This document shows positions 17,563 to 25,444 of a stretch of 37,363 nucleotides of DNA, piece after piece (the stretch's first letter is position 1; every line of letters begins with the position of its first letter). A program made the translations under genes and the position numbers. Location of the stretch: contig QHWB01000070.1 in the NCBI GenBank assembly GCA_003222395.1, positions 1-37,363 of the forward strand. The letters run 5' to 3'. The DNA is from Acidobacteriota bacterium (GTDB taxonomy: Bacteria > Acidobacteriota > Vicinamibacteria > Vicinamibacterales > CAVVIG01). The notes under the pieces are model-generated. The model was given only the letters and a program-made list of their open reading frames with translations. It did no database searches and was not told where the DNA came from.

Positions 17563-18603
17563 TCATCGCACGAACTGTTGGTACTCGGATTCGATCCGTT
17601 CCGGCGAGGCTTTCCCGGACACGATCACGATCCGGTACTGGAAAGTCAGGGTGTCTCCCGCCTCGAGCGTCGTGTCGTTCCGCGCTTTGCTGCCGGTGAA
17701 GTCTGCCGATCCGAGCGGATTCGCTGCAAACAGGCCGTAGCCGCGTGCGTGCCAGTACGTCGGGTATCCGGGATTGCCCGGATGATCGAGAATCGCGAGC
17801 GTCACCGGTTCACGATCTACGATCCCGGTCAACATCATCCAGCGCGCGCGCGTTCCCCACACGTCATCGCCGACCTTCCCTTCGCTGCTGCGGTACTCGC
17901 CGGTGATTCCTGTGTTGTCCAGTTTCGGTACGGTCGTTTCGTTTCCGTTGCTGTCGGTGAATACCTCGGGTTCGTTCGATGGATGCTCGAGCGTCCGTGC
18001 GACGCGGATGCCAAAGGCGCCCTCTTTCGTGTCGCCGAAAACGACACGCTTGTCGCGCGCGGTCCACCGTGTGATGCGGTCGATGGCGCGCCAGTCGCCG
18101 CGCGCATGAAAGACGAAGCGCGTCTGCTCCGCCAGAATCACGGAACCGTCGGGCATCACCCAGTCGGCGGTCGCCTCGAGCTCGCCGCGGCCGGCGCCAT
18201 CGACGGTCCGCGTGATCGCGCGGTGCACAATTGTGCCCTTGGTCGGCACTTCGTTGGCTGGCGTTTCATCCGAGTATCCCCAGAAGTCAATTCCGTTCAC
18301 GTCGCCATAGGTAAACCAGGCACCGACCTGGTGAGGATGATCCGTGCGCTCCCTCGGACGCGGTTCGAGCGGAAATCCGCGCGTGACGATCGTGCCGTTC
18401 GCCGCGCGCAGCGGATAGAGCACCGGCTTCTTGATCGTTGCGGGATAGATGTAGGAGGTGAACGGTTTGCCGCCGACGAGAACGTCGACGCGCCGCGCGG
18501 CATCGTTGCGGACGATCGAGACGTCGGACGCGCCGTAACGCGCGCCGACTTCGAACATTGCGCCGATCACCAAGACGACGACCAGCGGTGCGCGATTCAT
18601 CAT
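17563..18603 (-). CDS. PmoA/DUF6807 family secreted protein
   Basis: 346 residues beginning 'MMNRAPLVVVLVIGAMF', a signal peptide. I chose the first of two adjacent ATGs; no clear ribosome site separates them. The body is a beta-rich protein with 'FTSYIYPATIKKPVLYPL', 'RERTDHPHQVGAWFTYGDVNGIDFWGY', 'LTIAILDHPGNPGYPTYWHARGYGLFAANPLG'-like segments and 'LTFQYRIVI', the pattern of the family named methane oxygenase PmoA. These proteins are unrelated to particulate methane monooxygenase and commonly sit in sugar utilisation loci beside Gfo/Idh/MocA and DUF1080 genes. Conserved His and Asp residues (DHPHQ, DHPGN) suggest a binding or catalytic site. Function is unproven. Confidence 0.85.
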   Translation of the reverse strand: MMNRAPLVVVLVIGAMFEVGARYGASDVSIVRNDAARRVDVLVGGKPFTSYIYPATIKKPVLYPLRAANGTIVTRGFPLEPRPRERTDHPHQVGAWFTYGDVNGIDFWGYSDETPANEVPTKGTIVHRAITRTVDGAGRGELEATADWVMPDGSVILAEQTRFVFHARGDWRAIDRITRWTARDKRVVFGDTKEGAFGIRVARTLEHPSNEPEVFTDSNGNETTVPKLDNTGITGEYRSSEGKVGDDVWGTRARWMMLTGIVDREPVTLAILDHPGNPGYPTYWHARGYGLFAANPLGSADFTGSKARNDTTLEAGDTLTFQYRIVIVSGKASPERIESEYQQFVR

Positions 18604-18747
18604 GGCAATACAGGCTCGATGGAGGTCAAATGTTCGGCGAGCAATAGCATGGTGGTCAACGCGTGTCAACGGACTCGGATGATGCGGGCGGATGAGTTGG
18701 TGTCGCTGAATAATTGAAAACTCGTTGTTGCCCGGTCGGGAGGCCAC

Positions 18748-19023
18748 GTGGATCGACGAGATTTTCTGAAGCGCGCCGGCGTTGCTGTCGGGATGACGGC
18801 GGTGCGCAGCCTTGGCGCCGCCGCACAGGAGGTGTCCCTCATCGTCGATTCACCGCGCAATCATCCCGGCCGACTACACGCGGTCGCCCCATCCGCTGCT
18901 CTACTACTTCGAGGTGCATCAACCGGACGCGCCGCGATTTATCCGGGATTCACGGCGGATTTGTCGAACCAGCCGTACTTCCTGGTAAGGACGATAGGCG
19001 CGGAGTCACAAAGTACGAAGTGA
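18748..19023 (+). pseudogene. Frame-disrupted remnant of a Tat-exported protein gene
   Basis: A GTG at 18748 with GGGAGG upstream starts a perfect Tat signal (DRRDFLKRAGVAVG...LGAAAQEVS). The same frame then becomes low-quality sequence. Between about 18851 and 18939 the protein-like text is in frame 2 ('IIPADYTRSPHPLLYYFEVHQPDAPR'). It then returns to frame 1 at 18940 ('IYPGFTADLSNQPYFLVR'). The simplest reading is two compensating indels, or an internal deletion plus indels, in a short decayed gene; an assembly error is also possible. I do not recognise the parent family. The remnant lies between divergent/convergent sugar genes and ends seven bases before the DUF1080 stop. Confidence 0.6.
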
Positions 19024-19029
19024 GAAGTC

Positions 19030-19773
19030 TCAGAATTCTCTAACAGAAATATTCCGGAACTGGACGAGGCTGGGTGGCGCGACCCATGCGCCGCCTTTCT
19101 TTTCGCCGTGGTGCTGCAGCGCGATCGGCCCGCGCGCGTCGATGCCCGGCAACTGCGCGTTGCCGATGACTTCCTCGCCGTTGAGCACGACCGTCAGTCG
19201 ATCGCCGCGCATGGTGATCTCGAACGTATTCCACTGGCCGACGTCGCGATCGGCGTTGCGCTTCGGCGTCACGCCGGCGCGCACGGCGGCCGGCATCGAC
19301 GTATCCGTGCGGTACCCGTACACCTCTCCCGATCCAGTCGGCCAGCACCAGATGTTCACCTGCGACTTGCTCGAGCCGCGCAGGTAGATTCCCGAGTCGG
19401 AGTCGGGCACCGAGAGGCGGATCTCGCGTCCTGTTGCATCCTTCTTGTGCGTGCCATCGAAGCGGATGATTGGCACGGCGGGATTGACGTACGGCGTGCT
19501 CTTGATGCGCCAGTCGACCCTCAGGATGAAGTCGCCGAACGATCGCTCCGACCACAGGCTCTTGTCGCCCCGCGCCTCGCTCTCAGCGTCGTAGTCGATC
19601 ACCCCGTCGACGACCCGCCAATGACCGTTGTCGCCGGCCGGGATCTTCCAGCCAGTCAGGTCGCGTCCGTTGAACAACGACACGAAGTCGGACGCGCCTT
19701 CGCCGCGCGGCGGCAGAACGATGAGGACGACGACCGCGGCGATCGACCGGATGCTGTTTTTTGCGTTCCGCAT
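19030..19773 (-). CDS. DUF1080 (3-keto-disaccharide hydrolase family) protein, secreted
   Basis: 247 residues with an N-terminal signal peptide (RNAKNSIRSIAAVVVLIVLPP, cleavage near GEGAS). The single jelly-roll domain shows the DUF1080 pattern 'FVSLFNGRDLTGWKIP', 'WRVVDGVIDY', 'FGDFILRVDWRIK', 'DSGIYLRGSSKSQVNIWCWPTGSGEVYGYR', 'GQWNTFEITMRGDRLTVVLNGEEVI' and 'GPIALQHHG...QFRNISV'. Members of this fold are glucanase-like lyases/hydrolases, and several act on 3-keto-glycosides produced by sugar 3-dehydrogenases. No Shine-Dalgarno sequence is seen; TAAACT lies seven bases before the ATG. It is divergent from a cytosolic Gfo/Idh/MocA gene 30 bases away, suggesting a shared control region. Confidence 0.9.
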   Translation of the reverse strand: MRNAKNSIRSIAAVVVLIVLPPRGEGASDFVSLFNGRDLTGWKIPAGDNGHWRVVDGVIDYDAESEARGDKSLWSERSFGDFILRVDWRIKSTPYVNPAVPIIRFDGTHKKDATGREIRLSVPDSDSGIYLRGSSKSQVNIWCWPTGSGEVYGYRTDTSMPAAVRAGVTPKRNADRDVGQWNTFEITMRGDRLTVVLNGEEVIGNAQLPGIDARGPIALQHHGEKKGGAWVAPPSLVQFRNISVREF

Positions 19774-19776
19774 GCG

Positions 19777-19794
19777 CGGTAGTTTAGGCTACCG
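19777..19794. promoter_or_regulatory. Inverted repeat in 30-bp divergent promoter region
   Basis: CGGTAG (19777-19782) and CTACCG (19789-19794) form a 6-bp inverted repeat centred in the 30-base gap between the divergent DUF1080 and Gfo/Idh/MocA genes. It is placed where a dimeric regulator could control both genes, or where a hairpin could sit at both mRNA 5' ends. Short, so it may be chance. Confidence 0.3.
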
Positions 19795-19803
19795 GCCGCT
19801 GGA

Positions 19804-20916
19804 ATGCCTACCGGATCCCGAACGCTTGGCGTCGCCGTCTGCGGCGTCGGCTGGTGCGCTTCGCAACACATCTCGGCGTTTCTGCGCAACCCGCGGACGA
19901 CGATCACGTGGCTGTACGCGCGCGACATCGGACGCGCGCGGGCGAACCTCGAGAAGTACGGCATCGCCGTCCCCGACGCGCGGATCGCCACCAGCTATGA
20001 CGAAGTGCTCGCCTCGCCCGACGTGGACATCGTCTCGATCGCGACGCCGAATCATCTGCACGCGGACGAGGCGGTGGCGGCGGCGAACGCCGGCAAGCAC
20101 ATCCTGCTCGAAAAGCCGACGGGGCTCGACGTCGACGAACTGGCGCAGATCGGCGCCGCCGTGCGGCGGGCCGGCGTGCGGACGATCGTCTCCTTCGAGC
20201 TGCGCTACAACCCGTTTCTGAAGTTCGCGCGCTGGCTGCGTTCGGAAGGATGGCTCGGTGGAATTCGCTTCGCGCGCACGCAATACCTGTCACGGGTCAC
20301 CGACTGGTACAGCGGCTGGTCGTGGGTGCGTACACGGAAAAGCGGCCGCAGTCACCTGCTCGCCGCCGGCTGCCACGCCGTCGACGCGCTCCGCTGGTGC
20401 TCCGGCCTCGAGGCGACCGCGGTCAGCGCGTTTCACTCGCACTTCACCGACGGATACGAATGGCCGACGTCGATCGTCGCGAACCTCACGCTCGAGCAAT
20501 CCGCGCTCGGCCACGTGACCAGCTCGACCGACTTCATGCTGCCGTACACATTTGTCGTCGAGATGATGGGCGATCGTGCGACGCTTCGGCAGGATGTGCT
20601 GCAGTGGCTCGATGCGCCGCTCGATCTCGCGGCGCTCGCAGCGGCCAATCCGTTTCCCGACGTGCGGCTCGAAGCCATGGCCGATGAGGGCGGCCGTCCG
20701 GCGATTCGCATCCGCTGCACGATGCCCGATTCGGCCGACGTGTCGCATCACCCGTTCCAGGCCGAAATCGACGAGCTCGTGGCCTGCGTGCTCGACGATC
20801 GCGAAACATCGATCAGCGTGTTCGACGCACAGAAGACCATGGAGGTCTGTCTGGCTGCTGACCGCTCAGCCGAACGCGGAGGAGAACCGGTTGCGCTGCC
20901 CCTGATTGCCGATTGA
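19804..20916 (+). CDS. Cytosolic Gfo/Idh/MocA family oxidoreductase
   Basis: 370 residues without a signal peptide, unlike the two exported relatives in this window. 'LGVAVCGVGWCASQH' (G14-x-G16) binds the dinucleotide. 'HILLEKPTGLDVDEL' carries E103-K104-P105. 'SGRSHLLAAGCHAVDALRWCSG' contains the conserved H191 and D194 of the active site. It should be an NAD(P)-dependent sugar dehydrogenase or ketoreductase acting after uptake. The last four codons and stop (LIAD*) fall inside a heptamer repeat, so the C terminus may have been altered by repeat insertion. The next gene is a TonB receptor on the same strand, 66 bases away. Confidence 0.9.
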   Translation: MPTGSRTLGVAVCGVGWCASQHISAFLRNPRTTITWLYARDIGRARANLEKYGIAVPDARIATSYDEVLASPDVDIVSIATPNHLHADEAVAAANAGKHILLEKPTGLDVDELAQIGAAVRRAGVRTIVSFELRYNPFLKFARWLRSEGWLGGIRFARTQYLSRVTDWYSGWSWVRTRKSGRSHLLAAGCHAVDALRWCSGLEATAVSAFHSHFTDGYEWPTSIVANLTLEQSALGHVTSSTDFMLPYTFVVEMMGDRATLRQDVLQWLDAPLDLAALAAANPFPDVRLEAMADEGGRPAIRIRCTMPDSADVSHHPFQAEIDELVACVLDDRETSISVFDAQKTMEVCLAADRSAERGGEPVALPLIAD

Positions 20917-20930
20917 CGATTGCCGATTGC
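20904..20930. repeat. Heptamer tandem repeat overlapping a stop codon
   Basis: GATTGCC, GATTGAC, GATTGCC and GATTGC follow each other from 20904. The stop codon of the oxidoreductase (TGA, 20914-20916) is supplied by the variant second unit. It has the same GATTGC core and period as the larger array at 34795. Confidence 0.85.
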
Positions 20931-20982
20931 AGGGCTCGCCGACCCCCGGCAGGCTCATACTATCGGCGCGAGGAGGCGAACG

Positions 20983-23823
20983 ATGGCACGCTATGTCGGC
21001 GCAGTTCTTCTCGTCATCCACCTGACAATCACCGCCGCCGCCGCACAGACGGTCAGCGCGACCACGGGCGCCATAGACGGTCGGGTCACCGACAACACCA
21101 ACGCGGTGCTGCCCGGTGTGACGGTGACCGTCAGCGGTCCCGCCATGATGGGCACTCGAATCGCCACGACGAACGAACAGGGCGCGTATCGACTCCCGGC
21201 CGTGCCGCCCGGCGACTACACCGTCGTCTTTACGCTCGACGGATTCGCGCCGCTCACGCGGAAGGAAATCCGCGTCGATCTTGGCTTCACGGCAACCCTC
21301 AACGTGCAGATGTCGGTCGGCGCCGTCGAAGAAAACGTCACCGTCACCGGCGCGTCCCCGGTCGTCGACGCCGCGTCGACGAAGATCACGACGACGTTCG
21401 ACGCGCCGCTGCTGGCGAGCCTGCCAAGCGGCAGCCGCGATTACTGGGCGCTGCTCTCCGAGACGCCCGCCTTGAAGCTGACGCGCGTCGACGTCGGCGG
21501 CAGTGCCGCGGGATCGCAATCGAATTACTACGCCTACGGCACGACCGGCCAGAACCGCCCGATGATCGAGGGGATCAATTCGACGCAAGGAACCGAACGC
21601 TTCGGCAATTACCCGGACATGGGCTCGTTCGAGCAGATCGCCGTGAACGCCGCGGCGCACACCGCCGAGATGGCCGTGCCGGGGATCCAGATGATCTTCA
21701 TCAGCAAGTCGGGCGGCAACACGTATCACGGATCCGCGACGGCGCACTACGAGAACGAGCGGTGGCAATCGTTCAACATCGACGACGACCAGATCGCGCG
21801 CGGCATCACCAGCGGCGGCGGACTGGAGCCGCGCGACGTCAACCGGCTTCACCGCTTCCGCGACACGAGCGCGGATCTGGGCGGATACATCGTCAAGGAT
21901 CGCTTGTGGTGGTACGGAGCAGTGCGCGATTTGGAGACCGAAGTGCGGCTGCCGAACTTCGCGATCAAGCCGTTCGTCACGCGGTTGACGACGTATACGG
22001 GGAAGGCGACCTATACGCTGTCCAAGAATACGAAGCTCGTCGGATACATCGAGCGGAACACGAAACACCAGCCCAATCGACTGGATGCGTTTGCCTTGGG
22101 ATTGACGGGCATCTTCACGTCGGAGGACGCGTCGTTCGATCAATGGTTGTACCCGCGCATCTACAAAGGCGAAGTGAACACGGTCGTCGGCGACGCGCTG
22201 TTCTTCGAGGCTCGCGCCGGCCAGTACGGATTCGATTGGCCCGATACCAACTACACGGCTGCGCCACGGTACGAAGACCTGGGAAACAATCTGGTCTCCG
22301 GCTCCTCGCGGTGGCGCGAGCTCGACATCCGCCGCAACCAGGTGCTCGGATCGGTGAGCTACTTCAGGAATGGCTGGCTCGGCGATCACAACTTCAAGAT
22401 CGGCTGGGAGATTTTCCGCGATACGACCGACCAGACCGAGCGAACCGGATCTTTTGGGGACGTCGTCCAGATTCTTCGCAACGGCAGTCCGCTCGACGTG
22501 TACCTGCTCGGCAACCCGACACGGTCGGTCAACGGGCTGTGGACCTATGGCGCCTACGTGAGCGATGTGTGGCGGCCGACCAGGCGATTGAGTCTCAACG
22601 TCGGTCTGAGATTCGATCGCTATCGAAATTTCCTGCCGGCGCAAGTCCACGAGGCCGATCGATTCAATCCTGTCGCCGCGGTGTTTCCGGCCGTCGACGA
22701 CTTGAATATCTGGAACACCTTCGCGCCGCGCATCGGCGCGACGTTCGATCTCCTGGGAAACGGCAAGACGATGCTCAAGGCGAACTACGGGCGCTACTGG
22801 TGGAATCCTGGCGCCGACTTCAGCGCGACCGCCAATCCCAATCCGCCGGTCTGGCAGCGCCGCCACATGTGGACCGACCTGAACAGCGACCGGGTGTGGC
22901 AGCCGGGCGAAGAAGGACGTTTGATTTCGTCGCTGGGCGGCGTCGCGAGCTCCGCGATCGATCCGAATCTCGAAGACACGCGAACCGAGGAAGTCGCGTC
23001 GTGGATCGAGCGCGAGGTGGCGGCGAACTTCGGCATCCGCGGCGGCTTCGTGTGGCGAACGGAACGGCAACTGTACCAACTGCTGAACGCCAATCAGCCG
23101 TTCGCGGCGTTCAACGTCGCCAGAACGGTCCCCGATCCCGGTCCGGACGGCATCGTCGGCAACCTCGACGACGGTCCGGCGATTGGTGCGTGGAACCTCG
23201 CGGCCGACTACCTGTCGCTGCCGGTCAGGAACGTCCTGATGAACGTGCCGGATGCCACGACCAATTACTACACGTGGGAGATCACCGCGACCAAGCGCAT
23301 GAGCCACGGCTGGTCCGCGATCGCGTCGCTCGCCCGTACCACCAGCTACGCGCAGGCCAACACGTTCTTCGACACCAGCTTCCGCCAGAATCAGCTTCCG
23401 ATCACGCCGAACGATCTGATCAACACCGAGCCCAACGGGCAGGAGAAATCGAGCGATCTCTCGGCCAAGCTGAATGCGTCGTGGCAGGGGCCGTGGGGAT
23501 TGAAGATCAGCCCGATCTACCGGTTCCAGAGCGGCCAGAATTTCGGCCGGACGATCGTCGCGTCGCTCAACTACGGCAACGTGCGCATTCCCGCCGAACC
23601 GCTGAACGCGCGGCGACAGGACAACGTGTCGCTGGTCGACGTGCGAATCGAACGGGTGACGAACGTCCGCAGCGCGCGCCTCTCGCCGTTCATCGACGTC
23701 TACAACCTGACCAATGCGAATCCGATTCAGAACACCAGCTGGAGCTCCGGCAATTCGTTTCTGCGACCGCTCGCGATCGTGCCGCCCCGGGTGTGGCGCA
23801 TTGGCGCAAAGCTCGATTGGTGA
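20983..23823 (+). CDS. TonB-dependent receptor, Oar/SusC-like with carboxypeptidase-regulatory domain
   Basis: 946 residues from the ATG at 20983, selected because AGGAGG precedes it and a signal peptide (ARYVGAVLLVIHLTITAAAAQ) follows. The longer in-frame ATG at 20920 lies inside the heptamer repeat. Residues about 28-110 are a carboxypeptidase-regulatory domain ('GRVTDNTNAVLPGVTVTVSGP...GAYRLPAVPPGDYTVVFTL'). Then come the plug-like segment ('VTVTGASPVVDAASTKITTTF') and a long barrel with 'FGNYPDMGSFEQIAVNAAAHTAEMAVPG', typical of acidobacterial receptors, ending 'VWRIGAKLDW'. The terminal Trp fits an outer-membrane barrel. It probably imports a carbohydrate handled by the adjacent oxidoreductases. 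It differs from the receptor at 11352, so different ligands are likely. Confidence 0.92.
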   Translation: MARYVGAVLLVIHLTITAAAAQTVSATTGAIDGRVTDNTNAVLPGVTVTVSGPAMMGTRIATTNEQGAYRLPAVPPGDYTVVFTLDGFAPLTRKEIRVDLGFTATLNVQMSVGAVEENVTVTGASPVVDAASTKITTTFDAPLLASLPSGSRDYWALLSETPALKLTRVDVGGSAAGSQSNYYAYGTTGQNRPMIEGINSTQGTERFGNYPDMGSFEQIAVNAAAHTAEMAVPGIQMIFISKSGGNTYHGSATAHYENERWQSFNIDDDQIARGITSGGGLEPRDVNRLHRFRDTSADLGGYIVKDRLWWYGAVRDLETEVRLPNFAIKPFVTRLTTYTGKATYTLSKNTKLVGYIERNTKHQPNRLDAFALGLTGIFTSEDASFDQWLYPRIYKGEVNTVVGDALFFEARAGQYGFDWPDTNYTAAPRYEDLGNNLVSGSSRWRELDIRRNQVLGSVSYFRNGWLGDHNFKIGWEIFRDTTDQTERTGSFGDVVQILRNGSPLDVYLLGNPTRSVNGLWTYGAYVSDVWRPTRRLSLNVGLRFDRYRNFLPAQVHEADRFNPVAAVFPAVDDLNIWNTFAPRIGATFDLLGNGKTMLKANYGRYWWNPGADFSATANPNPPVWQRRHMWTDLNSDRVWQPGEEGRLISSLGGVASSAIDPNLEDTRTEEVASWIEREVAANFGIRGGFVWRTERQLYQLLNANQPFAAFNVARTVPDPGPDGIVGNLDDGPAIGAWNLAADYLSLPVRNVLMNVPDATTNYYTWEITATKRMSHGWSAIASLARTTSYAQANTFFDTSFRQNQLPITPNDLINTEPNGQEKSSDLSAKLNASWQGPWGLKISPIYRFQSGQNFGRTIVASLNYGNVRIPAEPLNARRQDNVSLVDVRIERVTNVRSARLSPFIDVYNLTNANPIQNTSWSSGNSFLRPLAIVPPRVWRIGAKLDW

Positions 23824-24026
23824 GCGCCTGCGGCCACGCCGACGGCCGGCGCGCGCGCAGCGCGAAGCCGGGGAGGCGTCACGGATCAAGCGCGTGGGGG
23901 TACAGGCCCCACGCGCAAGTGAAAGAGCGCCTGCGGCCACGCCGACGGCCGGCGCGCGCGCAGCGCGAAGCCGGGGAGGCGTCACGGATCAAGCGCGTGG
24001 GGGTGGGGCCCCACACGCAAGTGAAA
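23822..24026. repeat. 103-bp tandem duplication with internal hairpins
   Basis: Copy 1 (23822-23924) and copy 2 (23925-24026) are nearly identical, both starting GAGCGCCTGCGGCCACGCC and ending GCAAGTGAAA. They differ mainly in the hairpin loop: copy 1 has GCGCGTGGGG (23890-23899) pairing with CCCCACGCGC (23907-23916), while copy 2 has a shorter, mismatched version. The array begins in the TonB-receptor stop codon and ends 14 bases before the next gene start. Short open frames cross it, but none is convincing. Confidence 0.92.
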
Positions 24027-24040
24027 GAGATGAGGACGCT

Positions 24041-25420
24041 ATGGGTGACCGACGTTCACGACGTGATTTTCTCAAGGCCGTCGCCGCGGGCACGGCGATG
24101 ACACCGACGATCCTGCGCGCGCAGGCTCCGTCTGCTGCGCAGCGCGTTTCGGCGAACGACCGGATTCGCCTTGCCGCGATCGGCGCGGGCATTCGCGGCC
24201 AGCAGGACGTGCGCTCGGCGTTGAAGACGTCTGGCATCGAGCTGGTGGCGGTTGCCGACGTCTACGAAGGACGGCTCACGCTCGCGAAAGAGCTCTGGGG
24301 CGCTCACCTCTTCACGACGCGCGACTACAGGGAAGTGTTGTCGCGGCCGGATGTCGATGCCGTCGTCGTCGCGGCGCCGGATCACTGGCACATGCCGATG
24401 ACGATCGACGCGATGAAGGCGGGCAAGGACGTGTACGTCGAGAAGCCGATGGTCCAGCAGCTCGACGAGGGAGCGCGCGTGATCGAGGCCGCGCGGCAGA
24501 CCGGCCGCGTCCTGCAGGTAGGCAGCCAGCACCCGAGCTCCATCGTGTACGCGAAGGCGCGCGAGCTGTTCCGCGCGGGCGCCATCGGGGAGCTGAATCT
24601 CGTCGAGGCGTGGATCAATCGCAACTCGCCGACCGGCGCGTGGCAGTACTCGATTCCGCCCGATGCGTCGCCGCAGACGATCGACTGGGACCGCTTCCTC
24701 GGGCGCGCCCCAAAGCGGCCGTTCGATCCGATCCGCGCGTTCCGCTGGCGCAACTACCGAGAGTACGGCACCGGCATCCCGGGCGATCTGTTCGTCCACC
24801 TGTTCACCGCCATTCATTTCGTGCTCGATGCGTCCGGTCCCACGCGCGCAATCGCGAGCGGCGGCCTCCGGCACTGGCACGACGGCCGCGACGTCCCGGA
24901 TGTCATGCTCGCGATGTACGACTATCCGAAGACGTCGTCGCATCCGGCATTCACCGTCTCGCTGAAAGTCAACTTCGCCGAAGGCGCCGGCGACAACACG
25001 ACGTTTCGTTTCGTCGGTCCCGACGGCGTTCTCACGATCGGCGACAATACGGTGACGCTGTCGCGGCGCCCGCCGGCGAAGGAACCGGGCGAAACGAGCG
25101 AGACGTTCGCGAAGGCGACGCAGCAGGAGTTCCTGAAGGAGTATCGCGCGAAGTACCCCGACGTGCCCGAGCTTCGGCCGCGCAGCGACGAAATGTTCAA
25201 CGCGCCACAGCGGTACAACAGCACCGACGATCATTTCCGAAACTTCTTCGAGGCGATGCGCACGCGGCGCCCGGTCGTCGAAGATGCGGTGTTCGGGCTG
25301 CGCGCGGCCGGTCCCGCGCTGCTGGCGAACGAGAGCTATTTCGAGAACCGCGCGATGCGATGGGATCCGGACAAGATGGTCCGGCTGAAGGCGGATTCCA
25401 CGGCGGAGGACCATCGGTAG
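24041..25420 (+). CDS. Tat-exported Gfo/Idh/MocA oxidoreductase
   Basis: 459 residues from the ATG at 24041, with TGAGGA upstream. SRRDFLK (R7-R8) is an exact Tat motif followed by 'AVAAGTAMTPTILRAQAP'. The Rossmann part shows 'IRLAAIGAGIRGQ', and the sugar-binding signature is 'KDVYVEKPMVQQ' (E134-K135-P136), preceded by 'AAPDHWHMPM'. The C-terminal domain contains 'GTGIPGDLFVHLFTAIHFVLD' and ends 'NESYFENRAMRWDP', a common finish in this exported subfamily. The cofactor would be carried through the Tat system. The next gene (DUF1080) starts 24 bases downstream, a pairing repeatedly seen in 3-keto-sugar loci. Confidence 0.91.
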   Translation: MGDRRSRRDFLKAVAAGTAMTPTILRAQAPSAAQRVSANDRIRLAAIGAGIRGQQDVRSALKTSGIELVAVADVYEGRLTLAKELWGAHLFTTRDYREVLSRPDVDAVVVAAPDHWHMPMTIDAMKAGKDVYVEKPMVQQLDEGARVIEAARQTGRVLQVGSQHPSSIVYAKARELFRAGAIGELNLVEAWINRNSPTGAWQYSIPPDASPQTIDWDRFLGRAPKRPFDPIRAFRWRNYREYGTGIPGDLFVHLFTAIHFVLDASGPTRAIASGGLRHWHDGRDVPDVMLAMYDYPKTSSHPAFTVSLKVNFAEGAGDNTTFRFVGPDGVLTIGDNTVTLSRRPPAKEPGETSETFAKATQQEFLKEYRAKYPDVPELRPRSDEMFNAPQRYNSTDDHFRNFFEAMRTRRPVVEDAVFGLRAAGPALLANESYFENRAMRWDPDKMVRLKADSTAEDHR

Positions 25421-25444
25421 GCGACGCCACCGCGGACGTGTTCC

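Noticed and set aside
17563-18603. Particulate methane monooxygenase subunit
   Set aside because: The family name is misleading. The protein is a soluble secreted beta-rich protein without the membrane segments of true PmoA.
20866-23985. Very long open frame on the minus strand opposite the second TonB receptor
   Set aside because: Arginine/valine/aspartate-rich composition typical of the antisense of high-GC genes, while the plus strand encodes a clear receptor.
23822-24026. CRISPR-like array
   Set aside because: Only two copies, 103 bases each, directly adjoining with no spacers.
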